From Parabacteroides massiliensis (lineage in GTDB: Bacteria > Bacteroidota > Bacteroidia > Bacteroidales > Tannerellaceae): a stretch of 64,000 nucleotides of DNA. This document shows, in pieces, positions 1 to 8,446 of this stretch. Positions within the stretch are counted from its first letter, which is position 1. Every line of letters begins with the position of its first letter. A program made the translations under genes and the position numbers. The DNA lies in contig NZ_LT700190.1 of assembly GCF_900155425.1 (NCBI RefSeq), positions 789,386 through 853,385 on the forward strand, written 5' to 3'. A model generated the notes under the pieces. It saw only the letters and a list, made by a program, of their open reading frames with translations. It ran no database searches and was not told where the DNA came from.

Positions 1-2
1 AT

Positions 3-107
3 CTTTCGGAGGAAATATTATGTAAATTGAAATGTTATTCTATTTATACAAATGCGGGTGTTATTAAGATAATAGCAGAAAATGATATTGAAATTTTCGA
101 TACTTGA
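3..107 (+). CDS. C-terminal end of a truncated-by-window gene, unknown
   Basis: An open frame enters from the left edge and stops at TGA 105-107, giving about 34 residues ending in ENDIEIFDT. I do not recognise it. It is AT-rich like the next three ORFs and runs in the same direction, about 33 bp before the next start, so it probably belongs to the same accessory cluster. It could be a chance open frame, since only the end is visible. Confidence 0.4.
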   Translation, partial: LSEEILCKLKCYSIYTNAGVIKIIAENDIEIFDT

Positions 108-140
108 ATACCGATTGTTGTTGCATAAAATAGAAGATTG

Positions 141-602
141 ATGAAATTTGAAAATCAAATTATTCAAAAAATAGATTCTGGGTCAATAGATGTATCTTGC
201 CCTATTTATTTATCTAATTGTATTATTGATACATTAGATTTTGTGGGTATAGAGTTTGAGAAAGAAGTTATAATACGAAGATGTATTATAACCAATATGG
301 ATATATACTCATCTTGGTTTAGTAAAGGATTGATATTTGTTGAAAATTTAGTATTGTCTGATATTGACTATGAAATGGGAGGACATAATAAGAAAGAGAT
401 TATTATAGAACAAAACATCTTCAAGGGTTTCTTCTCTTTTTTTGATTGTTGTTTTGAGAAAGAAATTGTTATTAGAAATAATATTTTTACTGGAAACAGC
501 GATTTGTTATTACAGGAAAATAAAGGATTTGATAATATATTTGAAAATGGATATATTGTAGAAAATAATATAGGAAGATTGGATATGCTGCGGCTTTTGT
601 GA
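141..602 (+). CDS. Hypothetical protein with beta-helix-like pattern
   Basis: A 153-residue protein when started at ATG 141; a TTG one codon upstream is less likely. The sequence repeats a loose pattern of hydrophobic strands separated by about 20 residues (IYLSNCIIDTLDF, VIIRRCIITNMDI, IIIEQNIFKGFFSFF, IVIRNNIFTGN), as in pentapeptide-like or right-handed beta-helix proteins. There is no signal peptide or membrane segment. I do not recognise a family. Small, AT-rich, cytosolic proteins lying in series like this are often immunity proteins of contact-dependent toxins, but no toxin gene is visible here, so that is only a suggestion. Confidence 0.6.
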   Translation: MKFENQIIQKIDSGSIDVSCPIYLSNCIIDTLDFVGIEFEKEVIIRRCIITNMDIYSSWFSKGLIFVENLVLSDIDYEMGGHNKKEIIIEQNIFKGFFSFFDCCFEKEIVIRNNIFTGNSDLLLQENKGFDNIFENGYIVENNIGRLDMLRLL

Positions 603-689
603 AAACAGAAATAATTTTTATTGATGTAATTATGGAAGATTATAAAATTAAATTTTAATATGTATGGATTTCTCTAAAAACTATCGGCC

Positions 690-959
690 ATGATTGATGT
701 ATTATATTATATGTACTACCTGTTCTATTCAAAGAAACTGAAAGAAGCAGATCCTCATTGGAGCACGATTTGGTTCTTAGGTATTTTCTTCTCTTATTGG
801 GTATTTTGTGCTATTGATTTATTTTTGCTTTTTTTCTTTTTGTATTCAATCTCTTTGGGAGGTGCACTTGCAATTTTCTTTTTAGGAGTACTGCTGTTTT
901 ATTGGATTTATATGTATCAGCTTGTTGAGCCTATGTCCCGGATGGTGTTTGGTGGATGA
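690..959 (+). CDS. Small membrane protein, unknown
   Basis: An 89-residue protein very rich in Phe, Tyr, Leu and Trp. Two strongly hydrophobic stretches (about residues 27-52 and 55-76) predict two to three membrane helices after a short charged N-terminal part containing SKKLKEADPHW. There is no recognisable family motif. It lies between two other small AT-rich ORFs in the same direction, 16 bp before the next, suggesting cotranscription. The short length may mean that it is the remains of a longer membrane protein. Confidence 0.55.
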   Translation: MIDVLYYMYYLFYSKKLKEADPHWSTIWFLGIFFSYWVFCAIDLFLLFFFLYSISLGGALAIFFLGVLLFYWIYMYQLVEPMSRMVFGG

Positions 960-975
960 TTAAATATGTACAATT

Positions 976-1377
976 ATGGAGAGTGTTCAATATAAAGAAT
1001 ATCAATTGTCTGATTTGTCAAATCTGATAACTGAATATGATAGAAAGATTGAAAAAAAGTTTAGAATAGAGATTGTCCTTTTAATGATGGAACAAAGGGG
1101 ACAGTACTGTTTAAGTATACATCTACCTGAACTTAACGCGCCAGTCGATTTGCCTATTTCCTATGGTAATGTTAGAAAGGAAGGTGATATCGTGTATTTA
1201 AATGATGTTGTGTCAGGGTTACAGATCATCTTGAAAAAGAAAGATTCAAATACGTTTAGCTGTTGTACAGGTTTTTATTTTTTAATGGGGAAAAAGTTCG
1301 TATATCAATCGGTAAATCTTGTTGATGAGGAATATTTATCTTTTGACATTGATGAAGGGAAGCGTAGAAGGGGTTAA
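976..1377 (+). CDS. Hypothetical 133-residue protein
   Basis: A soluble, mixed alpha/beta-looking protein that starts at ATG 976 and ends in the basic tail KRRRG. It has no signal peptide, membrane segment or motif I know. Its middle (IVLLMMEQRGQYCLSIHLPE, then a YGNVRKEGDIVYL stretch) looks like alternating beta strands. It is the last of the AT-rich cluster at the left edge. Base composition shifts to the more GC-rich host style at about 1440, just after it, consistent with the cluster being acquired DNA. Function unknown; an immunity-type role is possible but unproven. Confidence 0.6.
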   Translation: MESVQYKEYQLSDLSNLITEYDRKIEKKFRIEIVLLMMEQRGQYCLSIHLPELNAPVDLPISYGNVRKEGDIVYLNDVVSGLQIILKKKDSNTFSCCTGFYFLMGKKFVYQSVNLVDEEYLSFDIDEGKRRRG

Positions 1378-1695
1378 AGAGAACATTTGTATGAAGATGA
1401 AATGTCGAATGAAGTCGTTCCTTTTCAATTAGGCATGTATGGGCATCAATTGACTTTTGATGTAATCAGGCGGCATGGAAGCCGGACTTTCTTGAACCCC
1501 GTTTTAACGTTGTCCTGAAATCGACTTCAACCCCATAGTCGCCCAAGGCTTGCACGGGCAGATTCCTTAAAATCAGGGTATATAACCTTGGATTGAGGGC
1601 TGCTTTTCATTTTAAGCAAAAACAACGTCCCCCTCTTTTGTCAATCCCTTAATTATAACTACTTTTGTGGCTGAAGAAAAAGTAAAAACTAAAGT
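1378..1695. other. Intergenic region before ddh, no convincing gene
   Basis: About 320 bp without a supported gene. The first 60 bp are AT-rich like the upstream cluster; from about 1440 the composition becomes host-like. A 38-codon frame at 1402-1518 has no features and was not called. The last 60 bp hold the ddh promoter. Confidence 0.6.
1637..1667 (+). promoter_or_regulatory. ddh promoter (-33 TTTG, -7 TACTTTTG)
   Basis: TTTG at 1637-1640 and TACTTTTG at 1660-1667 match the Bacteroidetes primary sigma consensus (TTTG, then TAnnTTTG) with a 19-bp spacer. The ddh ATG lies 28 bp downstream of the -7 element. Confidence 0.75.
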
Positions 1696-2592
1696 ATGAA
1701 AAAGATTAGAGCAGCCATTGTTGGATATGGCAATATTGGAAAGTACGTGTTGGAGGCATTGGAAGTGGCTCCAGATTTTGAGGTTGCAGGTGTTGTGCGT
1801 CGAAATCCGAATGATGTTCCGGATGAATTGAAAAGATATACCGTCACTGATAGCATCACGAAGTTGGACAAAGTCGATGTGGCTATTCTGGCGACTCCGA
1901 CCCGTAGCGTAGAGACTTATGCCAAAGAAATACTTTCTTTAGGTATCAATACGGTGGATAGTTTCGATATCCACGGAAATATTGTCGATTTGCGCCGTTC
2001 GCTCAATGCCGTAGCGAAAGCTCATAACACCGTAGCAGTCATTTCTGCCGGATGGGATCCGGGAAGCGACTCTATCGTTCGTGCTTTGTTGCAGGCGATC
2101 GTTCCGAAAGGAATTACATATACGAACTTCGGGCCGGGCATGAGCATGGGGCATACTGTTGCCGTCAAAGCCATCGAAGGTGTGAAGGCGGCTCTGTCCA
2201 TGACAATCCCGATGGGGACAGGCGTCCATCGCCGCATGGTCTATATCGAAGTGAAAGATGGATATGATTTCGATAAAGTGGCAGCAGCCATCAAGGCGGA
2301 CGACTATTTTGCTCACGACGAGACGCATGTGATCCGGGTTGACAGCGTGGACGACCTGAAGGATATGGGACACGGCGTGAACCTTGTTCGTAAAGGTGTT
2401 TCCGGTAAGACGCAGAACCAGTTGATCGAATTCGACATGAAGATCAACAACCCGGCTCTTACGGCGCAGATTCTGGTTTGTGTCGCCCGCGCAAGCTTCA
2501 AACAGCAGCCCGGCGCCTACACGATGATCGAGTTGCCGGTGATCGATATGCTTTACGGCGAAAGAGAAGACTTAATAAGAAAATTGGTTTAA
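1696..2592 (+). CDS. ddh: meso-Diaminopimelate D-dehydrogenase
   Basis: A 298-residue NADP-dependent enzyme that interconverts L-2-amino-6-oxopimelate (as tetrahydrodipicolinate plus ammonia) and meso-diaminopimelate, the one-step branch of lysine and peptidoglycan precursor synthesis; cytosolic. The N-terminal Rossmann fold shows GYGNIGKY at residues 10-17. SAGWDPGSDS and NFGPGMSMGH are the characteristic substrate-site segments of this family, and the length is normal. A well-formed promoter sits directly upstream and a perfect inverted repeat follows the stop. It is transcribed toward lgt, so both may lie on one cell-envelope transcript. The family assignment is secure. Confidence 0.95.
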   Translation: MKKIRAAIVGYGNIGKYVLEALEVAPDFEVAGVVRRNPNDVPDELKRYTVTDSITKLDKVDVAILATPTRSVETYAKEILSLGINTVDSFDIHGNIVDLRRSLNAVAKAHNTVAVISAGWDPGSDSIVRALLQAIVPKGITYTNFGPGMSMGHTVAVKAIEGVKAALSMTIPMGTGVHRRMVYIEVKDGYDFDKVAAAIKADDYFAHDETHVIRVDSVDDLKDMGHGVNLVRKGVSGKTQNQLIEFDMKINNPALTAQILVCVARASFKQQPGAYTMIELPVIDMLYGEREDLIRKLV

Positions 2593-2595
2593 ATG

Positions 2596-2633
2596 AATTG
2601 ACAGTGGATAATTTCAATTGTCCACTGTCAATT
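2596..2633. repeat. Perfect 13-bp inverted repeat after ddh
   Basis: AATTGACAGTGGA at 2596-2608 pairs exactly with TCCACTGTCAATT at 2621-2633 around a 12-nt loop. It lies between ddh and lgt, lacks a T-tract on either side, and so is not a standard intrinsic terminator. It resembles other AT-rich palindromes in this window (5940-6038, 33900-33940). Confidence 0.7.
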
Positions 2634-2649
2634 ATCAATTGATATAATT

Positions 2650-3483
2650 ATGCTTGATTTTATTACCTGGACGGCTGATCCCGCCATCTTTTCCATCGGT
2701 TCGCGTGAGATACGCTGGTACGGACTGGCGTTTGCCATCGGTTTCCTGATCGGCTACAAGATCGTAGAGAAGATGTGGAAAAGAGAAAAACTCAATCCTG
2801 CATGGATCGATTCCCTGCTGATTTATACGATGTTGGGAACTGTGATCGGTGCCCGTTTGGGGCATTGCCTGTTCTATGCGCCGGACTATTACCTGGCCCA
2901 CCCGGTCGAGATACTGAAAGTCTGGGAAGGCGGGTTGGCCAGCCATGGGGGAACGTTGGGTATAATCATTGCCATCTATTTCTATTCTAAACGGGTCAGC
3001 CACCGGAGCATGCTCTGGACATTCGACAAGCTGGTGGTTCCGACCGGCCTTGTGGCTGCCATGATCCGCTTGGGAAACCTGATGAACCATGAAATATACG
3101 GGCATCAGACGGATCTGCCGTGGGGATTTCGTTTTATAGAAAACCTGCATGCCTGGAAAAGAGGGGCTGCCCCCGTCTTTACCGTCCCCAGCCATCCGAC
3201 ACAGCTCTATGAAGCCGCCTGCTATTTGGTGACTTTTGCGATCTGCATGTGGCTCTACTTCAAAAAAGATGCCTGGAAAAAGGAGGGGCTTATCTTCGGT
3301 GTGTTCATGATTTGCGTATTCGGTTCGCGTTTCTTCATTGAATTCCTGAAAAACAACCAGGAAGAGTTCGAAGCCGATATGATACTGAATATGGGACAAT
3401 GGCTCAGCATTCCGTTCATTCTGGCCGGCATCTACTTCGTATGGCGTGCCATGCGGCTTGGAAAAGCGATGAAGAAGAATTGA
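2650..3483 (+). CDS. lgt: Prolipoprotein diacylglyceryl transferase
   Basis: A 277-residue integral membrane enzyme that transfers diacylglycerol from phosphatidylglycerol to the lipobox cysteine of lipoproteins, the first step of lipoprotein maturation. Visible family features: the N-terminal RWYGLAFAIGFLIGY segment, GARLGH, WEGGLASHGG, RLGNLMNHEIYG (the Lgt signature with conserved Arg and Asn) and PSHPTQLYEA. About seven hydrophobic segments are present. The C-terminus ends in basic residues. It is essential for the many lipoproteins of this organism, including several in this window (GH92, DUF3823, both GLUG proteins). It follows ddh in the same direction. Confidence 0.96.
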   Translation: MLDFITWTADPAIFSIGSREIRWYGLAFAIGFLIGYKIVEKMWKREKLNPAWIDSLLIYTMLGTVIGARLGHCLFYAPDYYLAHPVEILKVWEGGLASHGGTLGIIIAIYFYSKRVSHRSMLWTFDKLVVPTGLVAAMIRLGNLMNHEIYGHQTDLPWGFRFIENLHAWKRGAAPVFTVPSHPTQLYEAACYLVTFAICMWLYFKKDAWKKEGLIFGVFMICVFGSRFFIEFLKNNQEEFEADMILNMGQWLSIPFILAGIYFVWRAMRLGKAMKKN

Positions 3484-3520
3484 TTATTTAATGTCCAACT
3501 TTTAATTTTTAATTTTCAAA

Positions 3521-4717
3521 GTGTATAAGTTAAAAGAAATAGCAGATAAAGTTTACTATGTAGGTGTAAACGACCGTCAAAAAGCTCTTTTTGAGAATAT
3601 GTGGCCTTTGCCTTACGGCGTATCCTATAATTCCTATCTGATCGTGGATGAGAAAACGGTCCTGGTCGATACGGTGGATGTGTGTTATTCCGATGTTTTC
3701 CTGAAAAAAATAGCAGATGCTCTCGATGGGCGTCCATTGGATTTTCTGATTGTAAACCATATGGAACCGGACCATGCGGGCAGCATCCGTTTGTTGCGCC
3801 AGCAGTATCCGGATGTCCGGATCGTCGGGAACAAGCAGACTTTCGGCATGTTGGAAGGCTATCATGGCATTTCGACCGGGTTGTATGAAGTGAAAGAAGG
3901 AGACACCCTGAGCGTGGGCCGCCACCAATTGTCTTTCTATATGGCTCCGATGGTGCACTGGCCGGAAGTGATGGTCACTTACGATTCGACTGATAAGATA
4001 CTGTTCTCTGCCGATGCGTTCGGGACATACGGAACGCTGGATGGCGGCGTGATCGACTCAGAAATGAATGTGGAACATTATTGGGAAGAGATGCTCCGTT
4101 ACTACTCCAATATCGTCGGCAAATATGGAAATCCTGTGCAGCGTGCCCTGCAGAAACTGTCGGCTCTGGATATCCGGACGATCTGTTCGACCCACGGACC
4201 TGTTTGGCGTGAATATGCGGCGAAGGCGATCGACCTCTATGACCGTATGAGCCGCTATGAAGGTGAAGAAGGCGTGACGATCGTGTACGGCAGCATGTAT
4301 GGCAATACCGAGCAGATGGCAGAAGCGATCGCAGCATCTTTGGCCGCAAACGGAGTGAAGAATATCGTCATGCACAATGTCAGCAAGAGCCCTGCATCTT
4401 ATGTCTTGAAAGACATATTCAAGTATAAGGGCCTGATTATCGGTAGCCCGACTTACAGCAACCGTCTGTTCCCTGAGATCGAGTCGATTCTGGATAAGAT
4501 AGAAACGCGTGAGGTGAAACATCGTCTCTACGGCTATTTCGGTTCTTTCACTTGGGCGGGAGCTGCGGTGAAAAACTTGGCGGCATTCGGCGAGAAGATG
4601 AAATGGGAAACCGTAGGCGCTCCGGTCGAGCAGAAACAGGCTCTGAAGGCAGATAAGTATGAAGAATGCTGGGCTTTGGGAGAAGAAATGGCCAAGAAAT
4701 TGAAAACAGAAGATTGA
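3521..4717 (+). CDS. Flavodiiron protein (FprA-type A flavoprotein)
   Basis: A 398-residue cytosolic oxygen- or nitric-oxide-reducing protein. The N-terminal metallo-beta-lactamase-like diiron domain has H80-x-E82-x-D84-H85 (HMEPDH), H146, D165 and H225 as the expected iron ligands. A flavodoxin domain follows, with the FMN loop YGSMYGNTEQ near residues 256-265. There is no C-terminal rubredoxin or reductase domain. The start is GTG 3521: an in-frame TAA at 3503-3505 leaves no upstream ATG. In an anaerobe it most likely detoxifies O2 or NO; which substrate is preferred cannot be read from the sequence. Confidence 0.93.
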   Translation: MYKLKEIADKVYYVGVNDRQKALFENMWPLPYGVSYNSYLIVDEKTVLVDTVDVCYSDVFLKKIADALDGRPLDFLIVNHMEPDHAGSIRLLRQQYPDVRIVGNKQTFGMLEGYHGISTGLYEVKEGDTLSVGRHQLSFYMAPMVHWPEVMVTYDSTDKILFSADAFGTYGTLDGGVIDSEMNVEHYWEEMLRYYSNIVGKYGNPVQRALQKLSALDIRTICSTHGPVWREYAAKAIDLYDRMSRYEGEEGVTIVYGSMYGNTEQMAEAIAASLAANGVKNIVMHNVSKSPASYVLKDIFKYKGLIIGSPTYSNRLFPEIESILDKIETREVKHRLYGYFGSFTWAGAAVKNLAAFGEKMKWETVGAPVEQKQALKADKYEECWALGEEMAKKLKTED

Positions 4718-4790
4718 GAATGGAAAATTCTTGGTCAGAAAGAATAAAGGTATTACTTTTAGGAACGAAAGAACTAAATAAAAAAAGCGT

Positions 4791-5603
4791 ATGAGACTAA
4801 TTATTGAACCTGATTACGAGCAACTCTCAAAATGGGCTGCCAATTATGTTGCTGCCAAGATTAAAAAAGCAAATCCGACAGCCGAGAAACCCTTTGTTTT
4901 GGGCTTGCCTACCGGCTCTTCGCCTCTGGGCATGTACAAGAACCTGATCGAACTGAACAAACAGGGAGTGATCTCTTTCCAGAATATCATAACTTTCAAC
5001 ATGGACGAATATGTAGGCTTGCCGAAAGACCATCCTGAAAGCTATCATTCTTTCATGTGGAACAACTTTTTTAGCCATATCGACATCAAGCCGGAGAATG
5101 TGAACATCCTGAATGGAAACGCAGAAGATCTGGAAGCCGAATGTGCCGCTTACGAAGCAAAGATGAAAGCTGCCGGAGGCGTGGACCTGTTCCTGGGCGG
5201 TATCGGTCCTGACGGGCATATCGCTTTCAACGAACCGGGTTCTTCTTTGTCTTCCCGTACCCGTGTCAAATCTTTGACGACCGATACGATCATCGCCAAT
5301 TCCCGTTTCTTCGACAACGATGTCAACAAAGTTCCGAAGACATCCGTTACGGTCGGCGTTGCTACGGTACTGGATGCAAAAGAGGTGCTGATCATGGTGA
5401 ACGGCCACAACAAAGCCCGCGCTTTGCAGCAGGCTGTTGAAGGTGCGGTAAACCAGATGTGGACCATCACGGCTTTGCAGATGCACCCGAAAGGCATTAT
5501 TGTTGCCGACGAAGCTGCCTGCGCAGAACTGAAGGTCGGGACATACAACTATTTTAAAGATATAGAGAAAGACAATCTTTGCCCTTGTTCTTTATTGAAG
5601 TAA
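4791..5603 (+). CDS. nagB: Glucosamine-6-phosphate deaminase
   Basis: A 270-residue enzyme converting glucosamine-6-phosphate to fructose-6-phosphate and ammonia, linking amino-sugar catabolism to glycolysis. Active-site residues fall at the same numbers as in the E. coli enzyme: D72 (NMDEYVG), D141, H143 and E148 ([12 protein letters not shown]). The phosphate-binding [11 protein letters not shown] is near residue 39. Length is typical. A strong hairpin terminator follows the stop. The gene is separate from its upstream neighbour by about 75 bp. Confidence 0.96.
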   Translation: MRLIIEPDYEQLSKWAANYVAAKIKKANPTAEKPFVLGLPTGSSPLGMYKNLIELNKQGVISFQNIITFNMDEYVGLPKDHPESYHSFMWNNFFSHIDIKPENVNILNGNAEDLEAECAAYEAKMKAAGGVDLFLGGIGPDGHIAFNEPGSSLSSRTRVKSLTTDTIIANSRFFDNDVNKVPKTSVTVGVATVLDAKEVLIMVNGHNKARALQQAVEGAVNQMWTITALQMHPKGIIVADEAACAELKVGTYNYFKDIEKDNLCPCSLLK

Positions 5604-5637
5604 TTTTTTATTCATAATAGTTTTGATTTAAAAGATG

Positions 5638-5671
5638 AAAGGCCGTGTCTGTGATAGATACGGCCTTTTTT
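5638..5671. terminator. Hairpin terminator shared by nagB and the TPR gene
   Basis: AAAGGCCGTGTCT, a 5-nt loop and AGATACGGCC, followed by a T-run on the plus strand; A-residues on the other flank allow function in both directions. It lies between convergent nagB and the TPR gene. Confidence 0.8.
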
Positions 5672-5933
5672 ATTGGTTGAACATGTCTTTGTTGTAGAAG
5701 TTCATGATTGAAATAAGTTGATTGTGGGCGATTAGTGCAGGGCTGTCGGGGTTCAGGTCCATTGCCGTAAGGTAGTTGTTCAGGGCCTGGCGGATATCAC
5801 CTTTTTTGCGGTAAGCATTGCCACGTAAGTAGTACGCTTCGTCGGAAGAGGCATTTTTTTCTATGTATTCGTCCAACAAACGGATGGCTTCGTCTGTTTT
5901 ACCGTCAGTGATGAGTCGTTTAATCGTTTCCAT
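5670..5933 (-). CDS. Small TPR-repeat protein
   Basis: An 87-residue protein with two clear tetratricopeptide repeats: DEAIRLLDEYIEKNASSDEAYY, followed by KKGDIRQALNNYLTAMDLNPDS with the usual A, Y, A, P positions. No signal peptide, so probably a cytosolic protein-protein interaction module; its partner is unknown. It is convergent with nagB and its stop touches their shared terminator. It starts back to back with topA across an AT-rich repetitive spacer. Confidence 0.8.
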   Translation of the reverse strand: METIKRLITDGKTDEAIRLLDEYIEKNASSDEAYYLRGNAYRKKGDIRQALNNYLTAMDLNPDSPALIAHNQLISIMNFYNKDMFNQ

Positions 5934-5939
5934 TTCGAG

Positions 5940-6038
5940 ATTTATGATTTGTAATTTATGAATTATAGATGCCGATTTTGGCAGATAAAATGCAAATTTA
6001 AATCATAAATCATAAATGATAAATCATAAATCATAGAT
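5940..6038. repeat. AT-rich repetitive spacer before topA
   Basis: Five close copies of an ATAAATC-like unit at about 5998-6036, and related inverted copies (TTTATGATTT, AATTTATGAATTATAG) at 5940-5968, so the two halves can pair. It lies between the divergent TPR gene and topA, immediately before the topA promoter. It resembles the palindrome at 33900-33940. Confidence 0.6.
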
Positions 6039-6044
6039 TTTGTG

Positions 6045-6052
6045 TAAGTTTG
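6045..6052 (+). promoter_or_regulatory. topA promoter -7 element TAAGTTTG
   Basis: Exact match to TAnnTTTG 31 bp before the topA ATG at 6083. No TTTG is seen at the -33 distance; that region is the AT-rich repeat. Confidence 0.55.
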
Positions 6053-6082
6053 CACCCGATTTCAAATAGAGAAGACGTTATT

Positions 6083-8428
6083 ATGCAAAAAAATCTGGTA
6101 ATAGTAGAGTCACCCGCTAAGGCAAAAACCATTGAAAAGTTCCTCGGAAAAGATTATAAGGTTATGTCGAGCTATGGTCACATCCGCGATCTGAAGACGA
6201 AAGAGTTTAGTATTGACATCGAACACGACTATGCTCCGCAGTACGTGATTCCGGCCGACAAGAAGAAACTGGTCAGCGAACTGAAATCCGAAGCCAAGTC
6301 GGCCGAACAGGTATGGCTCGCTTCCGATGAGGACCGCGAAGGAGAAGCCATATCCTGGCACCTGTATGAAGTGCTGGGCCTGAAACCCGAAAATACCAAA
6401 CGTATCGTCTTTCATGAAATTACCAAGAATGCCATTCTGCATGCCATTGAAACACCGCGCGATATCAATATCAACTTAGTGAACGCCCAGCAGGCACGCC
6501 GCGTGCTGGACCGGATCGTGGGGTTCGAGCTTTCGCCGATTTTGTGGCGCAAGGTCAAACCGGCTTTATCTGCCGGACGTGTGCAGTCGGTAGCTGTACG
6601 TCTGATCGTGGAACGGGAACGCGAGATCAATGAATTCGTGAGCGAGGCAGCTTTCCGTGTGATCGCCAATTTCATCCTGCCCGATGGCACGACGGTGCTG
6701 AAAGCCGAGCTGAACCGCCGTTTGAAGGACAAGAAAGAGGTGGAAGCTTTTCTGGAATCCTGTAAGAATGCATCTTTCACGATAGACGACATCACGACGA
6801 AACCGGTAAAGAAATCGCCGGCTCCCCCCTTTACGACTTCCACTTTGCAGCAGGAAGCGGCCCGTAAGTTGGGCTACTCCGTGTCGCAGACGATGATGAT
6901 CGCACAGCGTTTGTATGAATCCGGGTTGATCACCTATATGCGTACCGACTCCGTGAACTTGAGCGACCTGGCGTTAGGCACGGCAAAAGAAGCTATTTTC
7001 GAGACATACGGAGAAAAATATTATAAGTTCCGCCAATATCATACCAAGAGCAAGGGGGCGCAGGAAGCTCACGAAGCAATTCGCCCGACTTATATCAGCA
7101 ATGTGGAGGCGGGAAGCACTCCGCAGGAGAAGAGACTGTATGAACTGATCCGCAAACGCACGATCGCTTGCCAGATGGCGGATGCCGAACTGGAACGAAC
7201 GACTATTTCGGTCGGCATCAGCGGACAGACGGAACGTTTTGTCGCTGTCGGCGAAGTGATCAGCTTCGAAGGTTTCCTTCAGGTCTACATGGAAAGCAAC
7301 GACGACGATGTGGAGAAAGAACAGGAAAACGGCCTGCTTCCTCCGGTGAAGTTGCATGAGGCATTGTCGTTGAAAGATATCGTAGCGACGGAACGTTTCA
7401 CGCAGCGTCCGCCACGCTATACGGAAGCCAGCCTGGTTCGCCGTCTGGAGGAATTAGGGATCGGACGTCCGTCTACCTATGCACCGACTATCCAGACGAT
7501 CCAGAACCGCGAGTATGTGGTGAAAGGAGACAAGGAGGGTACGGAACGAACTTACACGGTTGTTTCTCTGTCCAAAGGAAAGATCAAGGAGGCGGAGAAG
7601 ACCGAGATCGTCGGGGCTGACCGCAACAAACTGATGCCGACAGATATCGGTACGGTGGTAAACGACTTCCTGATGGAGTATTTTCCGGATGTGTTGGATT
7701 ACAACTTTACGGCCAGTGTTGAAAAGGAATTCGACTTGGTTGCGGAAGGCGAGTTGGTCTGGACGAAGGCTATCGATAAATTCTATAAGATTTTCCATCC
7801 GATCGTGGAAGCTACGGCAGCCGTTAAGACCGAACATAAGGTCGGGGAACGCCAACTCGGTATCGATCCGAAGAGTGGCAATCCGGTGTTTGTCAAGATC
7901 GGCCGTTACGGTCCTGTCGTTCAGATCGGGGTTGCCCATGCCGATGACAAGGAGGCGCCGAAACCTCAGTTCGCCTCTCTGATGAAAGGCCAGTCCATCG
8001 ACACGATCACCTTGGAAGAGGCTTTGAAACTCTTCGACCTTCCTCGTACGGTCGGAGAATATGAAGGCAAGGTGATGGTGGCAGCTGTCGGTCGTTTCGG
8101 GCCGTTTATCCGCCATGACGGTAAATTCGTTTCCATTCCGAAAGACTTGAATCCGCTGACGATTACGGCAGAGGAAGCAATCGCCTTGATCGAAGGGAAA
8201 AGAGTGAAAGACGAGCAGCGTTTTATCAAGAAGTTTGACGAAGACCCGGAGATGGAAATCCTCAAAGGTCGCTTTGGCCCTTATATCTCTTATCAGAAAG
8301 CAAACTATCGCATTCCGAAAACGATAACCGATCCGACAAACTTAACACTCGAAGATTGCAAAAAGATCATAGCTGAAGCAGGTGAAAAACCGGCAGCAAA
8401 GAAAACAACACGTAAAAAGAAAGCCTGA
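6083..8428 (+). CDS. topA: DNA topoisomerase I
   Basis: A 781-residue type IA topoisomerase that relaxes negative supercoils. The Toprim domain opens the protein (NLVIVESPAKAKTIEKFLG, later DEDREGEAISWH). The catalytic tyrosine is Y285 in LITYMRTDS. The C-terminus lacks cysteine zinc fingers and instead has three GRFGP-type topoisomerase C-terminal repeats (KIGRYGPVVQIG, VGRFGPFIRHDG, KGRFGPYISYQ) and a Lys-rich tail AAKKTTRKKKA, the usual Bacteroidetes form. ATG 6083 is chosen because an upstream in-frame TTG (6050) overlaps the promoter -7 element. A terminator overlaps the stop codon. Confidence 0.96.
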   Translation: MQKNLVIVESPAKAKTIEKFLGKDYKVMSSYGHIRDLKTKEFSIDIEHDYAPQYVIPADKKKLVSELKSEAKSAEQVWLASDEDREGEAISWHLYEVLGLKPENTKRIVFHEITKNAILHAIETPRDININLVNAQQARRVLDRIVGFELSPILWRKVKPALSAGRVQSVAVRLIVEREREINEFVSEAAFRVIANFILPDGTTVLKAELNRRLKDKKEVEAFLESCKNASFTIDDITTKPVKKSPAPPFTTSTLQQEAARKLGYSVSQTMMIAQRLYESGLITYMRTDSVNLSDLALGTAKEAIFETYGEKYYKFRQYHTKSKGAQEAHEAIRPTYISNVEAGSTPQEKRLYELIRKRTIACQMADAELERTTISVGISGQTERFVAVGEVISFEGFLQVYMESNDDDVEKEQENGLLPPVKLHEALSLKDIVATERFTQRPPRYTEASLVRRLEELGIGRPSTYAPTIQTIQNREYVVKGDKEGTERTYTVVSLSKGKIKEAEKTEIVGADRNKLMPTDIGTVVNDFLMEYFPDVLDYNFTASVEKEFDLVAEGELVWTKAIDKFYKIFHPIVEATAAVKTEHKVGERQLGIDPKSGNPVFVKIGRYGPVVQIGVAHADDKEAPKPQFASLMKGQSIDTITLEEALKLFDLPRTVGEYEGKVMVAAVGRFGPFIRHDGKFVSIPKDLNPLTITAEEAIALIEGKRVKDEQRFIKKFDEDPEMEILKGRFGPYISYQKANYRIPKTITDPTNLTLEDCKKIIAEAGEKPAAKKTTRKKKA

Positions 8429-8446
8429 TAAAAGGCTTTCTTTTTA
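8414..8446 (+). terminator. topA terminator
   Basis: AAAAAGAAAGCC at 8414-8425 pairs with GGCTTTCTTTTT at 8434-8445, giving a 12-bp stem with a T-run. The TGA stop lies in the loop. Confidence 0.85.

Noticed and set aside
1402-1518. Small 38-residue frame after the left-edge ORFs
   Set aside because: Short, no motif, crosses the composition change at 1440; not distinguishable from chance.
2635-3399. 254-residue minus-strand frame
   Set aside because: Lies fully opposite lgt, which has clear family motifs; no start context or homology seen.
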